Assembly: GCF_946221515.1 (NCBI RefSeq)
Contig: NZ_CAMJVK010000008.1
Location: 1-40,341, forward strand
Length of the DNA: 40,341 nucleotides
Reading direction: 5' to 3'
Source of the DNA: an uncultured Fenollaria sp.
GTDB lineage: Bacteria > Bacillota > Clostridia > Tissierellales > Peptoniphilaceae
The notes under the pieces are model-generated. The model saw only the letters and a list, made by a program, of their open reading frames with translations. It was not told the origin of the DNA and ran no database searches. The first letter of the stretch is position 1; every line of letters begins with the position of its first letter. This document shows, in pieces, positions 16,453 through 24,372 of this stretch. A program made the translations under genes and the position numbers.

Positions 16453-18400
16453 TTTTTCTCCTCTTTTTCTTCTTTAATGTATTTAATAAGAAGGCTACAA
16501 TAAGCGCTGAGAATATGTATGACATGATTATGTAGCTTGATTTGATTATCAGCGGTGTGCTTTCTTTCTTTTCGACTGAATCATTTGTGTCAAGCATCTT
16601 TGAGTTATTGCTTGACTTTATGCTAATGTGATCTTCACTTACTTCACATTTAAAATAGTTTTGAAACAATTTACTTAAATCTTCCAGTGGAATCATAAGC
16701 GAGTCGTTATAAGTAATTACTTCTTTTGTTAGATGAACCTTTTCGGCGCCTAGGCTTGCATCACTAGTACCAAGCTCGACGTTTATAAGATTGCCTATAG
16801 TATACTTGCCGTTAGCTTCATTATTATAAACAAGGTTTAGTGGCTCTATTAGTTCTTCTAAGCTTATATACTTGATGCCATCAATGATGTAGGCGTGCTC
16901 AAGAGCAGTGCTTTTTGAGACCTCTGTTTCATAAGTGATATCAAATTTTTTGACATCATCATTTCTATCTAGATTATTAATAATAAAGGATCTAGCTCCA
17001 TTTTGATTGTATTGATTATGGTTAAAGGTAACTATACCATTGTGAACAAGATATTTTACGCCCAAGCTTGGCTTAACGTTCTGAATATTTGAGTTGATGC
17101 CGATGTTTTTTGAATTGATAGTTAAGAACGAAGCATTTTGACCCACTTCAATGGTTGATGCGTTCATATATCTATCCAAATTAAGTACTTTGTACGGCAG
17201 ATATGTTAGCTTTCTCGCAATTTCTATACTATCTATGCCTAAGCCATTTGCCAGTCTAATGTATTCTAAAAATGAATTTACATTGACAGGGTAGAGCTTA
17301 GTCGATGTATTTGCAAGATTCGGGTTGCTTGCTATAAGCGAGTACTTTGACCTTATCATTATGCTTATGTCCGAGTCGTTAAGCACGTCGTGAATGATAA
17401 CATCTTCCTTAGTATTGATTATGTCTTTGTACTGATGAATTTGGTAGAAGTTATTTGAGCTCGCAAGCTGAAGTTTTGACGTGTTGTTATTATATTTTTT
17501 AACAATATCAATATTGTCCTTAAAGTTTGTCAGAACAATGTATTTGAACGGGTTAAAGGTGTAGTAAAGATTCTCGTTCTCTTCGTTATGCTTGTCAATC
17601 AAAGAATTTATAGCATTGATCTTATCCGGACCACCAAAATCATTCATATCACACAATACAAAGTTGTTCTTGCTGTCCTTGATAATATCAGAAATTTGAT
17701 TTATCGTTTGAATGATGTTCTCGTGCTTAAGCTTACTTAGCTTGATATAGTAGACAAAGTTATCGTCGTCAATCGCTTTGATTGTATTGATTAATAGATT
17801 TAGGTCATTTGCTTCTTCGATTGAAATTTTAACGCCAGCAGATTTTGCTTCCTTCTCCTTTAATATAGCCTCAACTATTTGCTTGATGGCTGCGTCGTCA
17901 TACTTCATCTCATTTTCTTTAATTACAGCGTTTTTAATACTTTCAGAGTCCGTAATCGATAAGTAGTCAATAGTTGATAAGGAGCTCTCAATGCTTTTGG
18001 ACCAAGCATCAATATCGGCAGTTGTAGTTCTAACGCTCTTACCAATACCGTCAGCAGTTTTAAGTAAGTCAATCTCCCTGGAAACATTGGTGCTGTCCAT
18101 ATCGATAAACTCTCTAAGCAGCATAGCTCCTTCGCCATCTATCACTCTATTGGCCTTGACATCGCCCTTAGTGATCTGTTTAATCTTGCCACCGCTTATG
18201 GCGATGTTATACTTATATAAAATTTCGTTTCTCGCTGGGTTGACTATATTAACATTTTTAATTGCAAGATCATAATTAAAAGCAAAGCTAGCCGTCTTAT
18301 TAGGATCTTCCTCTTGATTTGTTACTTCACTCGCATATATATTGACATTTGTCAATAGTATACAAACGAGCAATAAAAAAGAGAATAATTTTTTTGACAA
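16439..18400 (-). CDS. Membrane-anchored pseudo-amidohydrolase (N-acyl-D-amino-acid-deacylase-like) with CuAO-like domain
   Basis: About 653 residues. A signal peptide (to about residue 23) is followed by an amidohydrolase start DLAIKNVNIVNPARNE...GKIKQI..VIDGEGAMLLREFIDMDS. In active enzymes the last part reads PGFIDxHxH, so both metal-binding His are missing. Further on, LYPVNVNSFLEYIRLANGLGI..IARKLTYLPYKVLNL aligns with the HPR.YGTFPRVLG..SLEEAIRKMTSLPAQRLGL region of D-aminoacylases, but the catalytic GSD Asp is replaced. A CuAO-N-like domain comes next (about 515-600), then one membrane helix and a KKKKRRKNGKL tail that anchors the protein outside the cell. GTG 18409 abuts AGAGGTG; TTG 18400 is 6 nt from it and is the better start. 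First gene of the sdaAB-sdaAA operon. Probably catalytically dead. Confidence 0.7.
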   Translation of the reverse strand: MSKKLFSFLLLVCILLTNVNIYASEVTNQEEDPNKTASFAFNYDLAIKNVNIVNPARNEILYKYNIAISGGKIKQITKGDVKANRVIDGEGAMLLREFIDMDSTNVSREIDLLKTADGIGKSVRTTTADIDAWSKSIESSLSTIDYLSITDSESIKNAVIKENEMKYDDAAIKQIVEAILKEKEAKSAGVKISIEEANDLNLLINTIKAIDDDNFVYYIKLSKLKHENIIQTINQISDIIKDSKNNFVLCDMNDFGGPDKINAINSLIDKHNEENENLYYTFNPFKYIVLTNFKDNIDIVKKYNNNTSKLQLASSNNFYQIHQYKDIINTKEDVIIHDVLNDSDISIMIRSKYSLIASNPNLANTSTKLYPVNVNSFLEYIRLANGLGIDSIEIARKLTYLPYKVLNLDRYMNASTIEVGQNASFLTINSKNIGINSNIQNVKPSLGVKYLVHNGIVTFNHNQYNQNGARSFIINNLDRNDDVKKFDITYETEVSKSTALEHAYIIDGIKYISLEELIEPLNLVYNNEANGKYTIGNLINVELGTSDASLGAEKVHLTKEVITYNDSLMIPLEDLSKLFQNYFKCEVSEDHISIKSSNNSKMLDTNDSVEKKESTPLIIKSSYIIMSYIFSALIVAFLLNTLKKKKRRKNGKL

Positions 18401-18418
18401 ATTAATCACCTCTGATAT

Positions 18419-18447
18419 ATTATATACTAAATAATAGTATAAATAAA
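18419..18447 (-). promoter_or_regulatory. Putative promoter of the pseudo-amidohydrolase/sda operon
   Basis: On the minus strand TATAAT is at 18419-18424 with a weak TTTATT about 17 nt upstream. It lies in the roughly 120-bp divergent intergenic region, 19 nt from the TTG start, so the leader is very short. Confidence 0.4.
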
Positions 18448-18489
18448 GCTTTTTTTACAATTTATGAAGAAATATTTTCGAATATGTTG

Positions 18490-18495
18490 TATAAT
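18490..18495 (+). promoter_or_regulatory. Putative -10 box for the pseudokinase/nuclease operon
   Basis: TATAAT preceded by ATGTTG; I find no convincing -35 hexamer at 16-18 nt. The start site near 18502 would put the AGAGGAGG ribosome site at the very beginning of the transcript. Confidence 0.4.
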
Positions 18496-18519
18496 ATAAA
18501 TAGAAGAGGAGGCAGAGAG

Positions 18520-19440
18520 ATGATTTTATTATTAAACAGTGATTTGATTAGATATAAAGCCTTGGGCTTAGACAAGCTTTACCTTGCATCTAAGAACTCA
18601 GCTGAGATACTTAATGATTCGTTCTATGGTTCAAACTTTCTTGCGAGTGAAATCTTTCACAGCTTAAAAGAAGATTACAAAGTGCTTTCATACGCAGGCG
18701 GCTATACAGCAATGAAGTATAGAAACTACCTAGAGAGCTACCTAGCTGATTACTACTTAATAACTATTAAGGATGAGGCGAGAGCCGTGATTGAAATTAA
18801 AGAAAATACAAGAACTACAAGAATCATCGAGAACGCTCCTCGTATAACTAGAGACGATGAACTTAACTTTGTCGATAGATTTGATGACATCGTCTATGAC
18901 ACAAGAGTCACACTACTTATGGAAGACTTTAACAACAATATCAGTCCAGACTTTTATCAAGGACTTATAGACGTTTCCAATAGATACATGAAGAAACTTT
19001 TCGTATCTGCCTCAAAGAGCACGATGAAATTATGTATCGACTCAAACGTCTTCGCCATGTCCATGGATTATAAAGACTTAAGCGACATACTTAATCTTAG
19101 ACTAAGTACTCTTGATGACATAATTAGCGTCGTTAAGTTTATGGCTATCGACAAGGACAGAATTATTCTTATTAAATTTAATGACAATTTGATTATATTT
19201 ACAAAGGATTGCTACTACTTATTTGACTACGAGAAGAAGCCTTATATAAAGATCGACAAGAACATGGCACTTCTTGGCCTTGCGATAGGCTTTGAGAGGA
19301 AGTACGATTTAGAGACTTCACTTAAGATAGCAAGTAGCTTTTCCATCTTTAATAAAAAAGACAGCGAGAATTTTGATTTTTCACTTATAAAAAAGATTAT
19401 GTCTGAAAGTGATTTAATTAGGTATAGCTATGTTTATTAA
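18520..19440 (+). CDS. PfkB-family sugar-kinase-like protein with lost active site (pseudokinase)
   Basis: A soluble 306-residue protein. It follows the plan of 1-phosphofructokinase/tagatose-6-phosphate kinase: an LNSDL start for LNPAxD, LSYAGGYTAMKYRNYLES for GFxGGxxGxxIxxxL, ARAVIEIKEN..TRIIENAPRIT for TRxNVKI..ETEINxPGPxIS, and MDYKDLSDILNLRLSTLDDIISVVKFM for KPNxxELxxLxGxxLxxxxDI. The nucleotide and catalytic motif VGAGDSMVAG is replaced by KNMALLGLAIG, and the sugar-binding GGKGxNVA by FYGSNFLAS, so kinase activity is unlikely. ATG 18520 is 7 nt from AGAGGAGG; the upstream ATG at 18484 overlaps the -10 box and is rejected. Its 3' end overlaps the nuclease gene by 11 nt. Identification is by pattern, so moderate confidence. 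Confidence 0.6.
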   Translation: MILLLNSDLIRYKALGLDKLYLASKNSAEILNDSFYGSNFLASEIFHSLKEDYKVLSYAGGYTAMKYRNYLESYLADYYLITIKDEARAVIEIKENTRTTRIIENAPRITRDDELNFVDRFDDIVYDTRVTLLMEDFNNNISPDFYQGLIDVSNRYMKKLFVSASKSTMKLCIDSNVFAMSMDYKDLSDILNLRLSTLDDIISVVKFMAIDKDRIILIKFNDNLIIFTKDCYYLFDYEKKPYIKIDKNMALLGLAIGFERKYDLETSLKIASSFSIFNKKDSENFDFSLIKKIMSESDLIRYSYVY

Positions 19441-20467
19441 TAAATTTATTCACGCAGCAGACTTGCATCTAGGCTTTAAATACAAAAGTAAAACACTTGG
19501 TGCAAGGTCTGAGGATAGAAAAAATGAGCTTTTCATAACATTTGAAAGGCTTATTAATTATGCCAACGAGAATAAAATTGATTTGATTGTCCTTAGCGGC
19601 GACCTGTTTGAAATGGATGCACTTACATATACAGAGACAAAGCACATGATGAGCATCATCGATAGTTACTATGGAAACATCGTTCTTTCATGTGGTAATC
19701 ATGATTATTATACAGATGATTATTTATTTAACAATTTCACAGAAAATCTCCATGTCTTTAAAACTAACACACTTGAGCGCATGGATATAGCTGAGAATGT
19801 CTCCATATACGGTGCATCATGGCTCAATAGCATTGAGAATGGCTTTGCTATTGATAGAGTAGAGCTTGATAAAGATAAATTTAATATCGCAAGCCTTCAT
19901 GGCGACCTAGCTGATGGCAAGTACAAGATTGATATAGAGCCTCTTTTAGCATCGGGTTTTGACTACATCGCCTTAGGTCATATACATAAGCATGGGAAAG
20001 TGGCTGAAAAGGCCTATTATCCTGGTTCACTTGAGCCGCTTGACTTTGGTGAGCTTGCTGAACATGGTTTTTATGAGGTCGATACACTTAGTGGCAGCGT
20101 AAAATTTATTTCATTTTCCATAAGGGAATTTATTATAAAAGAAATAATTATAAACGAAGAAGATGAATTCCAAGATATAATTAATAAATTTGAAGAGTTT
20201 AATGATAAGGATAAGAATTTTTATAGAATAATACTAAAGGGAATCATTAATAAGGATTTAAATATCAATAGAATCATTAGCCTAGTTAAAGATAAATTTT
20301 ATTACTTAGAAGTAATTAATAGTTTAGAAGAAAGTTTAAGTATCTCAGCTGATATTTATGAAAAAATTCTTGCAAAGTCAGAAAACTATCCAGATGAAAT
20401 AAGGCAAGACGCGATAAATATCGCGCTTAAGGCAATGCAAAGTAGGGAGCACTACTATGAAGATTAA
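19430..20467 (+). CDS. SbcD/YhaO-like DNA-repair metallophosphoesterase
   Basis: 345 residues. Calcineurin-like metallophosphoesterase motifs appear in order: AADLHLG (about 9-15), LSGDLFEM (about 55-62), SCGNHDYY (about 87-94), SLHGDL (about 154-159) and GHIHKHG (about 182-188). These are the dimetal ligands of Mre11/SbcD nucleases. A C-terminal region of about 140 residues would bind the ATPase partner. Both flanks overlap (11 nt with the pseudokinase gene, 11 nt with the ATPase gene), so the three are tightly co-translated. B. subtilis YhaO, adjacent to yhaN, is the closest named model I know. Likely acts on DNA ends at the membrane together with the next protein. Confidence 0.85.
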   Translation: MFINKFIHAADLHLGFKYKSKTLGARSEDRKNELFITFERLINYANENKIDLIVLSGDLFEMDALTYTETKHMMSIIDSYYGNIVLSCGNHDYYTDDYLFNNFTENLHVFKTNTLERMDIAENVSIYGASWLNSIENGFAIDRVELDKDKFNIASLHGDLADGKYKIDIEPLLASGFDYIALGHIHKHGKVAEKAYYPGSLEPLDFGELAEHGFYEVDTLSGSVKFISFSIREFIIKEIIINEEDEFQDIINKFEEFNDKDKNFYRIILKGIINKDLNINRIISLVKDKFYYLEVINSLEESLSISADIYEKILAKSENYPDEIRQDAINIALKAMQSREHYYED

Positions 20468-22391
20468 GAGCCTCGATTTAATTAATTTTGGCAAATTTAA
20501 TAATTATCATCTGGACTTTGACGACTCCTTCAACCTTATCTATGGGCTTAATGAGAGCGGCAAGTCTACTATACATGCCTTTATCTCTTTTATGCTCTTT
20601 GGCGTGAACAAAGCGAATACTAAGAGAAAGATTAAGATAAAGGACTATCTTAGCTACAAGCCTATAAACAAAAACGAGTACAGTGGCAGGATGTCTTTCG
20701 AAAATAATGGCTTTATTTATGAAATATACAGAGATTTTTCAAATGATACTTACTTTGTCAGCAAAAACGGCCTTGACATCACTGACGAGATTAAGAGAGA
20801 AAATTCTATTAGTAATAAATCTATTGGCGAGATCATTTTAGGACTTTCACGCAATGTCTTTAATGCGAGCACTTACATTAGCCAATCAAAAGACATATAC
20901 TTTGATGACTTTGATGATATTAAGGAGCTTTTACTTAAGCTTAAGACGAATGATGAAAGCGAATATAATTTAAGTGAAGCGAAGAATAGTATTGATGATG
21001 AAATTGCAATGATAGGCACAGAGAATGCTAAGACCAAGGAGCTATACAGTCTTAAGAAGGAGATAGCAAGTCTAGATAGGGATATATCTGGGCTAGAAGC
21101 ATCGTTTGAAGACACTATGTCCATGCTTAATAAAAAAGATGAGCTAAATAAAAATAAAGAAAATTTGATTTTAAAGAAGAAAGATTTTTTAGCTGAGTAC
21201 GATAAGGCGAAGGAATATTATAAGAAGGAAAATCTATTAAAGATAGAAGAGCTTAAAGAAAAGAAGAAGGATTTTTTAAAAAGAAGCAAAAATATTACTA
21301 GTGATGACTACGAAGCCTTCAATGAACTTAAAAAGAGACTTGAAGCAAATAATTCTAGCGAGGCTAGAAGACGTAGCTTAAGAAGCTTTTCGTACATTTT
21401 TGCCTTGCTTAGCATTTTTGCCTTTGCTTACTATTTTATCAAGGCAAGTAGAATTGCTTTATATACTAGCTTTGCCATGGCTATAGTTTTTCTTATATCA
21501 TTCATTTTTATTAAGCCTAAGACGAGTGATGAGGCAAGTAAAAAGCTTATAGATGATAAAAATGCTATCTTAGATAAATATAATATAGCAAGTGATGAGG
21601 ACTTCATTAGCGAATATACTAATGAGAGGTCAAGTGAGATGAGTCAAAACTATTTGCAAAGCTTTGATGAGTTTTTAAAGACATACAGCGAAAAGAACTT
21701 TGACGAGCTTAGTGAAGAGAAGGTCCTTGATTATTTAGCAAAAACAGATGAGGCGGCATACAATAAGTACAAGGGCTACTCCATAAGCATGGCTGAAGAT
21801 GAAATCACTAAAATCGATTTAGAGCTAAATTCACTTGAGACAAAACTTAATTATAACGACAAACTTATAGAGAGGGCATACGAACTTGGCCTAAGACGTG
21901 ATGCGCTCGATGCAAGATTTGCGGAGCTAGAAAGAAGGAGAAAGGCTTTAAGCGCTGCTAGCGAAATCATCTCTAGCCTTATTACTGAGATCAATACTAG
22001 CTATATGCCGAAGATTATAGCCGCGGCAAATAAATACTTAGAAATGTTTTCTGATAATAAATATAATTTCTTCTTGCTTGATGAAAGCTTTACCATAATG
22101 CTAAGAGACAAACGAACTAGCCTTGTATATGAGGAGGAAAAGCTTAGTAGGCAGGTTTTATCAATGTCCTACCTTAGTTTAAGGCTTGCACTAGTCGAGG
22201 TACTGGACATCGATTTAGCACTTGTCTTTGACGAGAACCTTGCCTTTTTTGATGAAGAGCGTATGGCAGCTGCACTAAAAGTATTTACTTTCTTAGGAAA
22301 AGAAAAGCAAGTATTATTATTTACGAGCAGTAAAGTCGAAAAAAGTGTTCTCTCAGAGCTTAATCTGTGTTATAATTATATACAGTTATAG
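20457..22391 (+). CDS. YhaN/SbcC-like SMC-type ATPase with central transmembrane hairpin
   Basis: 644 residues, short compared with B. subtilis YhaN (over 900 as I recall). The N-terminal ATPase lobe carries Walker A GLNESGKST (about 30-38) and a Q-loop region STYISQSKD. A coiled coil (about 185-290) leads to two membrane helices (about 308-350, FSYIFALLSIFAFAYYF and IALYTSFAMAIVFLISFIFI), then a second coiled coil (about 360-520). The C-terminal lobe has LSRQVLSMSYLSLRLAL at the signature position and Walker B LALVFDENLAFFD (about 590-602). The signature would normally read LSxG; here Q replaces G. Pairs with the overlapping SbcD-like nuclease gene. Probably a membrane-tethered DNA-end-processing complex. 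Confidence 0.82.
   Translation: MKIKSLDLINFGKFNNYHLDFDDSFNLIYGLNESGKSTIHAFISFMLFGVNKANTKRKIKIKDYLSYKPINKNEYSGRMSFENNGFIYEIYRDFSNDTYFVSKNGLDITDEIKRENSISNKSIGEIILGLSRNVFNASTYISQSKDIYFDDFDDIKELLLKLKTNDESEYNLSEAKNSIDDEIAMIGTENAKTKELYSLKKEIASLDRDISGLEASFEDTMSMLNKKDELNKNKENLILKKKDFLAEYDKAKEYYKKENLLKIEELKEKKKDFLKRSKNITSDDYEAFNELKKRLEANNSSEARRRSLRSFSYIFALLSIFAFAYYFIKASRIALYTSFAMAIVFLISFIFIKPKTSDEASKKLIDDKNAILDKYNIASDEDFISEYTNERSSEMSQNYLQSFDEFLKTYSEKNFDELSEEKVLDYLAKTDEAAYNKYKGYSISMAEDEITKIDLELNSLETKLNYNDKLIERAYELGLRRDALDARFAELERRRKALSAASEIISSLITEINTSYMPKIIAAANKYLEMFSDNKYNFFLLDESFTIMLRDKRTSLVYEEEKLSRQVLSMSYLSLRLALVEVLDIDLALVFDENLAFFDEERMAAALKVFTFLGKEKQVLLFTSSKVEKSVLSELNLCYNYIQL
22365..22376 (+). promoter_or_regulatory. 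Possible internal promoter before the phosphoesterase gene
   Basis: TGTGT followed by TATAAT (22371-22376) is an extended -10 inside the 3' end of the ATPase gene; the -35 region is poor. The start near 22383 would give a leader of about 20 nt containing the GAGGTG ribosome site. Confidence 0.35.
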
Positions 22392-22401
22392 AGGTGAAAA
22401 A

Positions 22402-23091
22402 ATGATTTATGCTATAGGCGACTTACATTTAGATTCGACAGACTTAAAACCTATGGGCGTCTTTGGAGGTAACTGGCAAGATCACGACAAGAAGATTAAG
22501 ACGAGCTGGATAGAGAAGGTTAAGGACGACGACTTAGTCTTATTGCCTGGTGATATATCATGGGCGATGAGGTTCAGTGAAGCTATAGACGATTTAAAAT
22601 TCATAGACGAATTGCCAGGCAAGAAACTTATTAGCAAGGGCAATCATGATTATTGGTGGACAAGCATATCCAAGATGAATGGCTTTGGCTTTAAATCCAT
22701 TTACTTCATGCAAAATGACTCATACACGTATAAGGACTACGCTATCTGCGCAACAAGAGGCTGGATGCAAGAGGACAATGACAAGTATGACGAAGAAAAT
22801 GACAAGAAGATAACAGCTAGAGAGCTAATTAGGCTATCGTTATCGCTTGAAAAGGCCGATAAGGATAAGAAGATTATAGTTATGCTTCACTACCCACCAT
22901 TTAACATGGACTTAGAAGCTAATCAATTCCATGAGCTTATGAAAGAGCATGGTGTATACAAATGTGTTTATGGTCACTTGCACGCAGCTGGCCATAGATT
23001 TAGAAGAGAAGGCTTGATTGATGGCATAGATTATTCATTAGTCTCAAGCGATTACTTAAATTTTAAACTTAAATTAATAGAGAGGTGTTAG
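22402..23091 (+). CDS. Predicted phosphohydrolase, calcineurin-like (COG1768 type)
   Basis: 229 residues, soluble. Metal-site motifs: AIGDLHLD (about 4-11), LLPGDISWAMRF (about 48-59), SKGNHDYWW (about 78-86), MLHYPPF (about 159-165) and VYGHLHAAGH (about 190-199). The GDISW and YWWTS wording is what I recall for COG1768 phosphohydrolases of unknown substrate. The true start is ATG 22402 with GAGGTG 5 nt before it; a GTG start at 22345 would overlap the ATPase gene and add an unrelated hydrophobic tail. One nucleotide separates it from nagB. Confidence 0.82.
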   Translation: MIYAIGDLHLDSTDLKPMGVFGGNWQDHDKKIKTSWIEKVKDDDLVLLPGDISWAMRFSEAIDDLKFIDELPGKKLISKGNHDYWWTSISKMNGFGFKSIYFMQNDSYTYKDYAICATRGWMQEDNDKYDEENDKKITARELIRLSLSLEKADKDKKIIVMLHYPPFNMDLEANQFHELMKEHGVYKCVYGHLHAAGHRFRREGLIDGIDYSLVSSDYLNFKLKLIERC

Positions 23092-23092
23092 T

Positions 23093-23824
23093 ATGAAGGT
23101 TATAGTTTGCAAAGATTATGACGAGATGAGCAAGGAAGCAGCTCAAATATTTATTAAACAAATTCAAGAAAAGCATGACAGTGTATTAGGTTTGGCAACA
23201 GGATCAAGCCCTATTGGCATGTATAAAGAGCTTATCAAGGCTAATAATGATGGCGCTATTGATTTTAAGGATGTAATTACATTTAACCTTGATGAATACG
23301 TTGGTTTAAGTAAGGACCATCCAGCAAGTTATTATTACTTTATGAATGAGAATTTATTTAATCATATTAACATAGATAAGAGAAATACACATATACCACA
23401 CGCTGAGGGAGCTGACTTAGAAAAAGCGGCTAAGGAGTACGAAGAAAGTCTTTCTCATTATGAGATTGATTTACAAGTGCTAGGCGTTGGCAAAAACGGC
23501 CACATAGGTTTTAACGAGCCAGGCGACGATTTAAGCTCGCTAACATATGTGCAAGAGCTATCTGAGTCAACAAGGGTCGCTAACTCAAGATTCTTTGATG
23601 ATATAGATGACGTGCCAAAATTTGCTATCACTATGGGGGTTGGCTCTATATTTAAAGCGAAAAAAATTGTTTTAATTGCAAGCGGCACTCAAAAGAGCTT
23701 TGCAATAGATTATTTATTAAATTCTAAAAAGATATCATCTAAGGTACCAGTATCACTATTAAATTTACATCCAGATGTTACTGTAATCATAGATGAAAAA
23801 TTAGCAAGTCTTGTTATAAAATAA
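23093..23824 (+). CDS. nagB: Glucosamine-6-phosphate deaminase
   Basis: Converts glucosamine-6-phosphate to fructose-6-phosphate and ammonia, feeding amino sugars into glycolysis. 243 residues. LGLATGSSPIGMYKEL (about 33-48), FNLDEYVGL (about 64-72, catalytic Asp), GVGKNGHIGFNEPG (about 130-143, catalytic His/Glu region) and AITMGVGSI are intact. GAGGTG ribosome site inside the stop of the previous gene. No nagA, which usually accompanies it, is in the window. Its stop overlaps the ATG of the CYTH gene (TAATG). Confidence 0.95.
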   Translation: MKVIVCKDYDEMSKEAAQIFIKQIQEKHDSVLGLATGSSPIGMYKELIKANNDGAIDFKDVITFNLDEYVGLSKDHPASYYYFMNENLFNHINIDKRNTHIPHAEGADLEKAAKEYEESLSHYEIDLQVLGVGKNGHIGFNEPGDDLSSLTYVQELSESTRVANSRFFDDIDDVPKFAITMGVGSIFKAKKIVLIASGTQKSFAIDYLLNSKKISSKVPVSLLNLHPDVTVIIDEKLASLVIK

Positions 23825-24372
23825 TGATAGAGAGAGAAAAAGAAGTAAAAGTTTTTAATCTTGACTTAGACGCGCTTAAAGAGGAGCTTCTATCAAAGGG
23901 AGCAGAGCACTTAGGTGAAGAGAAGCAAGTGAATTATATATTGAAATGCGATATAGACGCTAAGACAAATTTATTAAAATCTCTATTAAGACTTAGAGAA
24001 GTAGATAAAGATGATAAGAAGACTTTTTACTTGACATATAAGATAAGAGGAAAGGACAGCGGCGGGCTACGTAACTCAAAAGAGATTACGAGTGAAGTTA
24101 AAGATAAGGATGCAATACTAGAAATTTTCGAAATGCTTGGAATTATTCCTGAAAAAGTGGATTATAAGGAGAGAGATTCATATCTATATAAGGACGCTCG
24201 CTTTGATTTTGATGAATATGACAAAGAAACTTTTGATGTGCCTTATCTTGAAATTGAAGTAAAGAATGATGAAAAACTTGAAGAGCTGATAAAAGAATTT
24301 AATATCGAAAGAAAAAATATTACAACGAAAAATATAAATGAACTAAGGAAAGATCATAATGAAATTTATTAA
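23824..24372 (+). CDS. CYTH-domain protein (CyaB/thiamine-triphosphatase-like)
   Basis: 182 residues. The ExExK signature EKEVK is at residues 5-9. LLRLREVDKDDKKTFYLTYK (about 58-77) and the acidic and basic strands that line the triphosphate tunnel follow (LEIEVKND near 142-149). CYTH enzymes bind triphosphate compounds, inorganic triphosphate, thiamine triphosphate or ATP; the substrate here is unknown. The organisation resembles class IV adenylate-cyclase-like (CyaB) members from Firmicutes. It overlaps nagB by one base and the next membrane gene by 14 nt. Confidence 0.8.
   Translation: MIEREKEVKVFNLDLDALKEELLSKGAEHLGEEKQVNYILKCDIDAKTNLLKSLLRLREVDKDDKKTFYLTYKIRGKDSGGLRNSKEITSEVKDKDAILEIFEMLGIIPEKVDYKERDSYLYKDARFDFDEYDKETFDVPYLEIEVKNDEKLEELIKEFNIERKNITTKNINELRKDHNEIY

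Noticed and set aside
18484..18519. Upstream ATG for the PfkB-like gene
   Set aside because: It overlaps the likely -10 box; AGAGGAGG is 7 nt before ATG 18520.
22345..22401. GTG start 19 codons upstream of the phosphoesterase ATG
   Set aside because: It overlaps the ATPase gene, has no ribosome site and adds hydrophobic residues before the MIYAIGDLH start typical of the family.
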